Shown piece by piece: positions 1 to 5,743 of a DNA stretch of 15,974 nucleotides. Every line of letters begins with the position of its first letter. Position 1 is the first letter of the stretch. The stretch is from Verrucomicrobiota bacterium (GTDB lineage Bacteria > Verrucomicrobiota > Verrucomicrobiia > Opitutales > Opitutaceae): contig JAEYYL010000384.1 of assembly GCA_023430825.1 (NCBI GenBank), forward strand, positions 1 to 15,974, written 5' to 3'. The notes beneath the pieces were generated by a model. That model saw nothing but the letters and a program-made list of their open reading frames with translations, ran no database searches and had not been told where the DNA came from. The translations under genes were made by a program, and so were the position numbers.

Positions 1-2249
1 AACCCGCCGAACAAAAGAAAACCGCGACCCAGTGGGGCGGGTCTCAGACCCGCCCTACTTTCCTTCCGCCCCGCTGCCCACCGCCGCAGCGTCGTCGCCG
101 GCAGCACCGGCAAACTCCGCTCCTCCGCAAAGCCCGCGAGCCGCTTCACCACGCGGCTCGTCGCCCGCTGCGTCACCAACCAGTTGTGCAACCGCGGCGC
201 GAGCGCACCGAGCGCCGCCAGCCGCGAAAAATTCGCCACCAGCCGCGAACGCCACGAAGCGCCGCGCGCATCGTGATAATGCTGCTGCCACTCCGCCTTC
301 AACCGGGTGAGATCCACGTTCGCCGGGCACTCCGACTTGCAGCCCTTGCACGACAGGCACAGGTCCATCACCTCCGCGATCTCCGGACTGTTCCACGGAT
401 CCGCTGCATCGCGCGGTGTCGTCAGCATGTGACGCAGCATGTTCGCCCGTGCGCGCGTGGAGTCCTTTTCGTTCCGCGTCGCCATGTAGCTCGGACACAT
501 CGTGCCGCCCATCAGGTGCGATTTCCGACAGTCGCCCGAGCCGCTGCACTTCTCCGCCGCCTGCACGATGCCGCCCTCCGTCTCGAAACGAAAAATCGTC
601 GCGTGCTGCGGCGTCGGCGTGTCGGGACCGCGCCGCAACGCGGTGTCCATCGGCGGCGCGTCGATGATCTTCGCCGGATTGAGCAGCCCCTCCGGATCGA
701 AGACCAGCTTCACGCGGCGCATCATCGCGTAGCACGCCTCGCCGACCATGAAGCGCAAAAACTCCCCGCGCAGCCGTCCGTCGCCGTGTTCGCCACTGAG
801 CGAGCCGCGATACTTTTTCACCAGCGCGGCGACATCCGTCGCCACATCGCGAAACAGCTTCAACCCCTCCGGTGTTTTCAGGTTGAACAGCGGCCGGACG
901 TGCAGCTCCCCCGCGCCCGCGTGCCCGTAATACACGCAGTCGATCCCGTATTTCCCCCTCATGATCGCATCGAGCTCCGCGACGTAGTCCGGCAGATCCT
1001 CCGGCGCCACCGCCGTGTCCTCGACGTTCTCGCGCGGCTTGGCGTCGCCCGGCACGTTCATCATCACCCCTTGTCCCGCCCGCCGCAGATCCCACACGCG
1101 GCCCACGTCGTCGTCGCACAAAACCGGATACGCATACCCCAGCCCCGCCGCGCGCAGTTCGCCCTCGAGGGCGCGCAGCTCCGCGATCGCCTCCGCGCGC
1201 GTCCCGCGGCGCACCTCCACCGCGAGAATCCCGCCCGGATCGCCCTCGACGAAAAACCGGTTTCTCGCCTGCTCGAGGTTGTGCTTCGTGCACTCGAGCA
1301 ATGGCCGGTCGATCAGCTCCACCGCGCTCGGCCGGTGGCGCAGCGCGAACCGCGTCGCCCGCAGCGCCTCCGACAGCGTCGCGAAATGCGCGCAGAGCAG
1401 CACCGGCGGCGGCGGCAGCGGCTCGCAATTGAGCTCGAACTCGACGCCGAAAAACAACGTGCCTTCCGATCCCGCGATCAGCCGGCACAGGTTGAACGGT
1501 CGCGCCGACGCGGGATCGAACACCGCGCAGTCCATCAGCAGGTCGAGCGCGTAACCGGTGTTGCGCCGCACCACCGACGGCTTCGGAAAATGTTCGCGGA
1601 TCGACCGGCGGTTCTCCGCCTCGCCGAGCAGATCGCGCACCTCGCGATGGATCCGCGTCTCGAGCGTGTCCGGCCCGGCGCATTTCGCGGCGAATTCCTC
1701 CGGCGAGAGCGGGCCGAACACCACCTCGCTGCCGTCGCTGAGAAAGCCCCGCGCCGACACGAGGTGATCGCGCGTCGAGCCATAGACCAGCGAGTTCGTG
1801 CCACACGAATTGTTGCCGACCATCCCGCCGATCATCGCGCGTGTGGCGGTCGCCGTCTCCGGGCCGAACAGCAGCCCATGCGGTTGGAGGACGAGATTCA
1901 GCTCGTTGCGCACCACGCCCGGTTGCACGCGCACGCGGCGCCGCGCGACATCGACCGCCACGATCCGGTTCATATACCGGCCGACATCGACGACGATGCC
2001 GCTGCCGACCGTCTGTCCGGCCAGCGACGTGCCCGCCGTCCGCGGGATCAGTCCCAGGCGATGCCGCCGGGCAAACGCCAGCAAGGTGCGCAGATCGTTC
2101 TCGCTGCGCGGCAGCGCCACGGCCGCCGGCATTTCCTGATACTCGGAAGCGTCCGTCGCGTAGAGCAGCCGCCATGCGCGCCCGGTGTGGAGCTCGCCGT
2201 CGAGCGCGGCGGCAAGCACGGGAAAATCAGGCAAAGCAGTGGCGACCAT
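1..2249 (-). CDS. FAD-binding and 4Fe-4S oxidoreductase, YdiJ/GlcD type (3' end beyond window)
   Basis: Likely membrane-associated or cytosolic flavin oxidase/dehydrogenase of 2-hydroxyacids; the family includes E. coli YdiJ and GlcD-like enzymes. The frame opens at ATG 2249 (MVATALPDF) and has no stop to base 1, so about 749 codons are seen of a family usually near 1000 residues. Visible: the FAD-binding PCMH fold with PRTAGTSLAGQTVG (about 69-82) and GNNSCGTNS (145-153); an FAD-oxidase C domain with YGHAGAGELH (about 440) and SGEHGDGRLRGEF (about 485); a first Fe-S motif CSGSGDC followed by MCPSY (about 560-580); and a second cluster CLSCKGCKSECP (about 635-645). The CCG (DUF3483-like heterodisulfide reductase) domain expected next lies outside. 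There is no clear ribosome-binding site. The last ~20 visible codons cross a REP-like palindrome. Family call is secure; the substrate is unknown. Confidence 0.9.
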   Translation of the reverse strand, partial: MVATALPDFPVLAAALDGELHTGRAWRLLYATDASEYQEMPAAVALPRSENDLRTLLAFARRHRLGLIPRTAGTSLAGQTVGSGIVVDVGRYMNRIVAVDVARRRVRVQPGVVRNELNLVLQPHGLLFGPETATATRAMIGGMVGNNSCGTNSLVYGSTRDHLVSARGFLSDGSEVVFGPLSPEEFAAKCAGPDTLETRIHREVRDLLGEAENRRSIREHFPKPSVVRRNTGYALDLLMDCAVFDPASARPFNLCRLIAGSEGTLFFGVEFELNCEPLPPPPVLLCAHFATLSEALRATRFALRHRPSAVELIDRPLLECTKHNLEQARNRFFVEGDPGGILAVEVRRGTRAEAIAELRALEGELRAAGLGYAYPVLCDDDVGRVWDLRRAGQGVMMNVPGDAKPRENVEDTAVAPEDLPDYVAELDAIMRGKYGIDCVYYGHAGAGELHVRPLFNLKTPEGLKLFRDVATDVAALVKKYRGSLSGEHGDGRLRGEFLRFMVGEACYAMMRRVKLVFDPEGLLNPAKIIDAPPMDTALRRGPDTPTPQHATIFRFETEGGIVQAAEKCSGSGDCRKSHLMGGTMCPSYMATRNEKDSTRARANMLRHMLTTPRDAADPWNSPEIAEVMDLCLSCKGCKSECPANVDLTRLKAEWQQHYHDARGASWRSRLVANFSRLAALGALAPRLHNWLVTQRATSRVVKRLAGFAEERSLPVLPATTLRRWAAGRKESRAGLRPAPLGRGFLLFGG
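32..58. repeat. REP-like palindrome (GGCGGGTCT-C-AGACCCGCC)
   Basis: A 9-bp perfect stem (36-44 with 46-54) around a single C, flanked by GTAGGG-type ends when read on the minus strand. The same style of element, GTAGGGCGGGCTTCAGCCCGCC, stands between upp and rlmN at 11044-11066, so this is a dispersed repeat family. Here it lies inside the open minus-strand frame of the FAD/Fe-S enzyme, where it reads as SRAGLRPAP. Confidence 0.7.
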
Positions 2250-2267
2250 CGATGGCCGAAAATGAAA

Positions 2268-2299
2268 CGAGCGTGCCGCCGCTTTGGCGAGCACGCTCG
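2268..2299 (-). promoter_or_regulatory. Strong leader hairpin upstream of the FAD/Fe-S oxidoreductase
   Basis: Perfect 9-bp inverted repeat CGAGCGTGC / GCACGCTCG (2268-2276, 2291-2299) with a nested CGCC/GGCG stem (2277-2280, 2286-2289), giving about 13 base pairs with one bulged A. On the minus strand it ends 18 nt before ATG 2249 and is followed by a T-rich stretch (TTTCATTTT). This looks like an intrinsic terminator or attenuator in the leader of the gene. It could instead terminate the upstream DUF481 transcript. Structure is seen; function is inferred. Confidence 0.5.
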
Positions 2300-2337
2300 G
2301 GAATTCTCGGTCGCTGACGCGATTCCGAAAGGATGAA

Positions 2338-2412
2338 GGTAGGAGCCTGCTTGCAGGCGATTCACCGTTTGAACGCGGCCGGCGCACCATCGCCTGCAAG
2401 CAGGCTCCTACC
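2338..2412. repeat. REPIN-like element: two inverted REP units
   Basis: Perfect 24-bp inverted repeat (2338-2361 and 2389-2412) separated by 27 bp. Each arm carries its own small palindrome GCCTGC-TT-GCAGGC within GGTAGGAGCCTGCTTGCAGG. The arms recur at 9601-9675 (inverted pair) and 9379-9405 (single). The design, two short palindromic units in opposite orientation, is that of REPINs/BIMEs, and the unit resembles Pseudomonas REP sequences as I remember them (GTAGGAGC...GCTTGC...GCGAT). It lies in the 184-bp gap between two minus-strand genes. Confidence 0.85.
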
Positions 2413-2433
2413 CCAAACCCGATCCCTTTCCGC

Positions 2434-3477
2434 TCAGTCGAACGTCAGCACGAAGCGCGTGAAGTAAGACGTATCGAGCTTCTCCACGCCCACGCCGGGC
2501 TGGCTGTTGTAGTCGTTGCTCAACCCGAGGCGGAGTTTCCAGTGCGGCGCCACCAGCGGGATCTCGTAGAAGCTCTCGTGCGTCAGCCGGTAGTTGCCGA
2601 AATCGTCGAAGGTCGGCACAAACGACACGCGGTTGACCAGCTTCGAATTCGTGAACTCCCACTCGTGGTTGATGCCGAAATCGAGACCCGCGCTGCTCAC
2701 GTCCTCCGTCACCGGATTGCCGTAGCCTTCATAGCGATACGAAAGACCGACGCGCGCGGTTAGCAGCCGTTTCGCCTCCTTGATGAAATCGTAGCCCACG
2801 CCGACTGCCGCGACGTTGTAGAGATCGATGTCCTTCACGCGGTCGAAGCCGCCCTCGTTGCGCACATACCACGATTTGCGTCCCGCAAAGTTGTTCTGGT
2901 AGTCCACCCCCGCCTTGAACTGGTCGGCCGACTTCGCCCCGTCCGCCACCTGCCGGTCGTAGGCCGTGTAGAACTGGAGCGTGTCCTCCGGCGTCTTCAA
3001 CGTCGCGCGCGCGCTCACCGAGGTGCCGACCTGCTCGCTGTTGCCGGTCTTGCCGGTGAGGTCGGCCGCGGCTTCGTAGGACCACTTGCGGCGCAACACG
3101 GTCACGCGCGGGTCCTCCCCGCCCGCCGCCCAGGTCGCGGCCACTTTTTGCACCGTCGTGGTCAACTGGCCGTCCGGCCCCGAAATCTGCAGCGCGCCGT
3201 TCGCGCTGCTCAGCGTCCCCTGCAACACCGTGCCGCTTTCGAGCCGCACCGTGATCGGCTCGTCCGTCGCGATCGACGCCACCTCGCCCTGCTTGATCGC
3301 GAGCTCGCCCGCGTAATCGGTTTTCATCGTGATCGTCCCGTCCGAGACCTTCACGACCTTGCCCACGATCCGGGCGCCATTTTTGGTTTCAACCACGTCC
3401 GCGTGAAGGGCAACCGCGGCGGCGAGGGCAACGAGACTGGCAAGGCAGGCTCGAATAAGGGTGAGTCGGGTGTTCAT
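2434..3477 (-). CDS. DUF481 outer-membrane beta-barrel protein
   Basis: 347-residue exported protein, probably in the outer membrane; no catalytic role is known for DUF481. ATG 3477 is chosen because it puts a classic signal peptide at the N-terminus (MNTRLTLIRACLASLVALAA, cleavage likely after ALHA near residue 26). An earlier in-frame start at 3588 would bury that signal and run through the divergent promoter region. Residues 27-115 form a small beta-rich region (VETKNGARIVGKVVKVSDG; EVASIATDEPITVRLESG) resembling SH3-like repeats. Residues ~130-347 are alternating aromatic/polar strands typical of DUF481 (KWSYEAAADLTGKTGNSE early, SYFTRFVLTFD at the end). The upstream neighbour is divergent; the FAD/Fe-S gene follows on the same strand after 184 bp. 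Confidence 0.87.
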   Translation of the reverse strand: MNTRLTLIRACLASLVALAAAVALHADVVETKNGARIVGKVVKVSDGTITMKTDYAGELAIKQGEVASIATDEPITVRLESGTVLQGTLSSANGALQISGPDGQLTTTVQKVAATWAAGGEDPRVTVLRRKWSYEAAADLTGKTGNSEQVGTSVSARATLKTPEDTLQFYTAYDRQVADGAKSADQFKAGVDYQNNFAGRKSWYVRNEGGFDRVKDIDLYNVAAVGVGYDFIKEAKRLLTARVGLSYRYEGYGNPVTEDVSSAGLDFGINHEWEFTNSKLVNRVSFVPTFDDFGNYRLTHESFYEIPLVAPHWKLRLGLSNDYNSQPGVGVEKLDTSYFTRFVLTFD

Positions 3478-3487
3478 AGCTTCAAGG

Positions 3488-3516
3488 AAGCGACGCCAAA
3501 TCACGCCGAGTGTCAA
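3488..3516 (-). promoter_or_regulatory. Possible promoter for the DUF481 gene
   Basis: On the minus strand a consensus -35 hexamer TTGACA sits at 3516-3511 in the 109-bp divergent gap. Seventeen bases downstream the -10 position is only TCGCTT (3493-3488), a poor match, and the resulting transcript would have almost no leader before ATG 3477. No equally good box is visible for the divergent methyltransferase. Weak call based on one hexamer. Confidence 0.25.
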
Positions 3517-3586
3517 CCGGGGCTTGCCCACCCATCCCGACGCTCGACACATCCGAAATCGCGGCGTTGGCTCGGGATTCCTTCGC

Positions 3587-4504
3587 ATGACACCTGCCGA
3601 ACGCCCCTCCTTGATCCTCGCCGACCGCTGGCAGGATTACCAGCTGCTCGATTGCGGCGATGGCCTGAAGCAGGAGCGTTGGGGCGCCTACACCCTCGTG
3701 CGGCCCGATCCGCAGATCATCTGGCCGCGTCACACCAGCGGCGGCGGAAAAAACCCCGGCGCCAAGTGGGAAAACTGGGACGGCTTTTACCACCGCAGCG
3801 AGACCGGCGGCGGCAGATGGGAGTATCGCCGCGAACTGCCCGACCACTGGAAAATCTCCTATGGCTCGCTCGGACTCACCTTCAAGATCCACCCCACGTC
3901 GTTCAAGCACACCGGCCTCTTCCCTGAACAGGCGGTGAACTGGGAATGGTTCAGCGCCAGGATCAAGGCCGCGCGCGCCGCCGGCCGCGAGGCCTCGGTC
4001 CTCAATCTCTTCGGCTACACCGGCGCCGCGACCGTCGCCGCCGCCGCCGCCGGCGCAAGCGTGTGCCACGTCGACGCCGCCGAGGGCATGGTGAAATGGT
4101 GCCGCGAAAACGCCGCGCTCAGCGGGCTCGCCGCCGCGCCCGTTCGCTACATCACCGACGACTGCCTGAAGTTCGCCCGCCGCGAAATCAAACGCGGCCG
4201 CAAATACGACGCGATCATCATGGACCCGCCCACCTACGGCCGCGGCAGCACGGGTGAAATGTGGAAGCTCGAGGATCACCTCTGGGAACTGCTGCTCGAG
4301 TGCCGCGCGCTGCTCAGCGACCAGCCGCTGTTTTTCCTGATCAACGCCTACACCGCACGCCTCTCGCCGACGGTCGTCGCCAACCTCCTCGCCGAGCTCT
4401 TCCACGGCCGCGGCGGCCGCATCACCGCCGGCGAAGTCGGCCTCCCCATCCAGCGCGACGGCAAGGTCCTCCCCTGCGGCATCTACGGCCGCTGGGAGGT
4501 GTGA
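3587..4504 (+). CDS. Class I SAM-dependent methyltransferase, RlmI/RlmK-like (COG1092)
   Basis: 305-residue cytosolic methyltransferase, probably acting on rRNA or another nucleic acid. It has the SAM-binding motif I LNLFGYTGAATVAAAAAGA (139-157), the acidic motif II VDAAEGMVKWCRENAALSG (162-180), and motif IV MDPPTYGRG (212-220), the DPPxY/F form of the RlmI/RlmK rRNA cytosine/guanine methyltransferases. The N-terminal ~110 residues (KQERWGAYTLVRPDPQIIWP) replace the PUA domain of full-length RlmI, so this is the short form of the family. ATG 3587 (MTPAERPSL) is preferred over an upstream in-frame start at 3461, which would overlap the divergent DUF481 gene. Substrate position is not determinable from the sequence. 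Confidence 0.85.
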   Translation: MTPAERPSLILADRWQDYQLLDCGDGLKQERWGAYTLVRPDPQIIWPRHTSGGGKNPGAKWENWDGFYHRSETGGGRWEYRRELPDHWKISYGSLGLTFKIHPTSFKHTGLFPEQAVNWEWFSARIKAARAAGREASVLNLFGYTGAATVAAAAAGASVCHVDAAEGMVKWCRENAALSGLAAAPVRYITDDCLKFARREIKRGRKYDAIIMDPPTYGRGSTGEMWKLEDHLWELLLECRALLSDQPLFFLINAYTARLSPTVVANLLAELFHGRGGRITAGEVGLPIQRDGKVLPCGIYGRWEV

Positions 4505-4510
4505 ACGGAC

Positions 4511-4536
4511 TCGTGGCTCTGCGCGTGAGCGCAGGG
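4511..4536. repeat. Dispersed repeat with CTGCGC-GTGA-GCGCAG hairpin
   Basis: TCGTGGCTCTGCGCGTGAGC followed by GCAGGG is repeated base for base at 15617-15642. It contains a 6-bp stem with a GTGA loop and lies just after the methyltransferase stop, so it may act as a 3' transcript end. A second small hairpin, CGCCGC-TCAC-GCGGCG, follows at 4561-4576. Confidence 0.6.
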
Positions 4537-4606
4537 ATCTCCGCCGATCGCCCGCCCTCTCGCCGCTCACGCGGCGACCACCCGACAGCGTGTTCTTCCA
4601 AAATTT

Positions 4607-4638
4607 ATCCGTGTCCCTCCGTGCAATCCGCGGCTAAG
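4607..4638. repeat. TCCGTGT-type tandem tract before the SIS gene
   Basis: ATCCGTGTCC, CTCCGTGCA and ATCCGCGG form a degenerate direct repeat of 9-10 bp ending in CTAAG, 16 bp before the SIS start codon. The same kind of tract occurs at 5717-5743 just before the kinase start, and CTCTGTG variants occur at 5580-5600 and 9806-9850. Confidence 0.45.
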
Positions 4639-4653
4639 AAACCGCCTCAAACC

Positions 4654-5379
4654 ATGTCGCTCTCGGAAACCTATTTCACCCGCGCCAACGAGATGCTCGC
4701 GCACGCCTGGTCGGCCAACGCCCCGACGATCGCCAGGCTCACGCCGATCATCGGCGAATCGCTCGCCCGCGGCGGCGTGCTGCACACGTTCGGCTCCGGC
4801 CACAGCGAGTTGATCGCGCGCGAGATCATCGGCCGCGCCGGCGGCCTCGTCTGCATCAACGGCATCATCGACCCCACCGCCGGCTTCATCGAAAACCTCG
4901 TCGGCTACGGCACGAAGCTCGTCGAACGGCACGACCGCCAGTATCAACTCCTTCCCGGCGAAACCATCATCGTTATCTCCAACTCCGGCAAAAACGCGTC
5001 GCCGCTCGAGGTCGCCCTCTACGCGAAAAAGAAGGGACTCACCGTCGTCGGTCTCACCGCCCTCGCGATGTCGTCCACCTACGCGACCGTGCACCCCGAC
5101 GGCAAACGCCTCCACGAAATCGCCGATCACGTGCTCGACAACGGCGGCGTGCCCGGCGATGCGATCGTCGAGGTGCGCGACGGCATCATGTCGGGCCCCA
5201 CCTCGACGTTTATCGGTTGCTCGCTGCTGAACTGGCTCACGCTCTCCGTCATCGAATGGCTGCGCGACCGCGGACACCCGGTGCCGATCCTGCAAAGCCA
5301 GAACATCCCCGGCGCGATCGAGCACAACCGCGCGATCGCCCAGAGTTACAAGGCCCGCCTCAGCCGCCAGCTCGCGTAG
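4654..5379 (+). CDS. SIS-domain phosphosugar-binding protein (COG4821/UPF0309 type)
   Basis: 241-residue cytosolic protein with one sugar isomerase (SIS) domain that binds a phosphorylated sugar, probably an amino sugar phosphate. Visible signatures are HTFGSGHSELIAREIIGRAGG (44-64), with the phosphate-binding Ser/Gly turn, and VISNSGKNASPLEVALYAKKKG (107-128), the second SIS loop. The ending GPTSTFIGCSLLNWLTLSVI (181-200) plus IPGAIEHN is typical of COG4821 rather than of MurQ or GmhA. The start at ATG 4654 gives the usual family length; in-frame sequence upstream is intergenic repeat. A kinase of the N-acetylglucosamine type lies 359 bp downstream on the same strand, supporting a shared amino-sugar role. 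Whether it isomerises, hydrolyses or only senses its ligand is unknown. Confidence 0.85.
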   Translation: MSLSETYFTRANEMLAHAWSANAPTIARLTPIIGESLARGGVLHTFGSGHSELIAREIIGRAGGLVCINGIIDPTAGFIENLVGYGTKLVERHDRQYQLLPGETIIVISNSGKNASPLEVALYAKKKGLTVVGLTALAMSSTYATVHPDGKRLHEIADHVLDNGGVPGDAIVEVRDGIMSGPTSTFIGCSLLNWLTLSVIEWLRDRGHPVPILQSQNIPGAIEHNRAIAQSYKARLSRQLA

Positions 5380-5402
5380 CACCATCAGCCATCAGCCGCA
5401 TG

Positions 5403-5427
5403 ATGGAGCCGCGGCGCCCCCGCCGCG
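5403..5427. repeat. GC-rich REP unit (ATGGAGCCGCGGCGCCCCCG...)
   Basis: A single 25-bp unit that matches, with two to three differences, each arm of the inverted pair at 15670-15733. Internally it is strongly self-complementary (CGCGGCG / CGCCGCG). Confidence 0.6.
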
Positions 5428-5462
5428 TTTTACGCCTCCCACGCATTCATCACCCTCTGCCT

Positions 5463-5521
5463 TGTCATCGCGAGCCAAACGCGAGCCCGCCTGTGGCGGG
5501 AACGAGCACGTGGCGATCCAG
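5463..5521. repeat. TGTCATCGCGAG...TGGCGATCCAG element
   Basis: An element whose ends (TGTCATCGCGAG and GTGGCGATCC) resemble the widespread bacterial intergenic repeat of the form TGTCATTGCGAG...CGACGAAGCAATCC, here in a divergent form with an internal GCCCGCC-TGT-GGCGGG hairpin (about 5485-5500). It is related to, but clearly different from, the better conserved copies at 5591-5673 and 9478-9558. Confidence 0.45.
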
Positions 5522-5526
5522 TCCCG

Positions 5527-5564
5527 GCTGCATGCAAGCCCCTAAAACACCTTGTGGCCTCCTG
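5527..5564. repeat. Dispersed repeat containing CACCTTGTGGCCTCCTG
   Basis: The reverse complement of this stretch aligns with 9723-9757 (CAGGAGG-CACAAGGTGTTT and then a GCTTGCA/CCTTGCA tail), about 30 of 37 positions by eye. Both copies sit next to CTCTGTG-type tracts, suggesting one composite element. Confidence 0.5.
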
Positions 5565-5590
5565 CTTCCTCCGCGTCGGCCCTCTGTGAC

Positions 5591-5673
5591 CTCTGTGTAA
5601 CAAGCCTTGATGGATTGGGGTGTGATCTATCCCAGCTGGATGGATTGCTTCGTCGCTTCGCTCCTCGCCATGA
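5591..5673 (+). repeat. MITE-like dispersed repeat, copy 1
   Basis: About 83 bp that recur in inverted orientation at 9478-9558. The right part, GATGGATTGCTTCGTCGCTT continuing to CGCTCCTCGC, is identical over about 31 bases. The left part, GTGTAACAAGCCTTGATGGA, differs from copy 2 at only a few positions, with a more variable middle. The conserved end belongs to the widely distributed GCGAGGAGCGAAGCGACGAAGCAATCC intergenic repeat type. No protein-coding content is credible. Confidence 0.75.
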
Positions 5674-5716
5674 CCGGTGGATCTGCGAGCAAGAAAAATC
5701 CTCCGCTTCGCCCGGC

Positions 5717-5743
5717 TTCCGTGTATTCCGTGTCATCCGTGGG
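5717..5743 (+). repeat. TCCGTGT tract supplying in-frame GTG codons for the kinase
   Basis: TTCCGTGTATTCCGTGTCAT followed by CCGTGGG is a 9-bp-period repeat. Its three GTG triplets (5721, 5730, 5739) are all in frame with the downstream kinase, and the last immediately precedes the conserved kinase sequence. Confidence 0.55.

Larger units (their letters stand above)
5380..5738. other. Repeat-filled intergenic region between SIS and kinase genes
   Basis: No credible gene. The stretch holds, in order: CATCAGC direct repeats (5380-5395), a GC palindrome-family unit (5403-5427), a TGTCATCGCGAGCC...GTGGCGATCCAG element (5463-5521), a unit shared in inverted form with 9723-9757 (5527-5564), a CTCTGTG tract (5580-5600), a MITE-like repeat (5591-5673) and a TCCGTGT tract (5717-5743). 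Confidence 0.7.

Noticed and set aside
55..2175. Minus-strand open frame of 706 codons overlapping the FAD/Fe-S gene in another frame
   Set aside because: It is Arg/Gly-rich and lacks motifs. The true frame, shifted relative to it, carries every family motif and is open to the window edge.
186..2336. Very long plus-strand open frame (716 codons) opposite the FAD/Fe-S gene
   Set aside because: Its product is dominated by Arg, His, Pro and Ala with no domain pattern, as expected opposite a GC-rich gene; the minus strand holds recognisable FAD and Fe-S motifs.
3482..4570. 362-codon minus-strand frame opposite the methyltransferase
   Set aside because: Ala/Gly/Arg/Glu-rich shadow of the plus-strand coding sequence with SAM motifs.
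4654..5379. MurQ (N-acetylmuramic acid 6-phosphate etherase) for the SIS protein
   Set aside because: Length (241 against about 300) and the FGSGHSELIAREIIGRAGG pattern fit COG4821; MurQ-specific motifs are not seen.
5380..5738. Possible CRISPR or tandem array from the repeated units in the SIS-kinase gap
   Set aside because: Units are of different families, not evenly spaced, with no common repeat and spacer structure and no cas genes.
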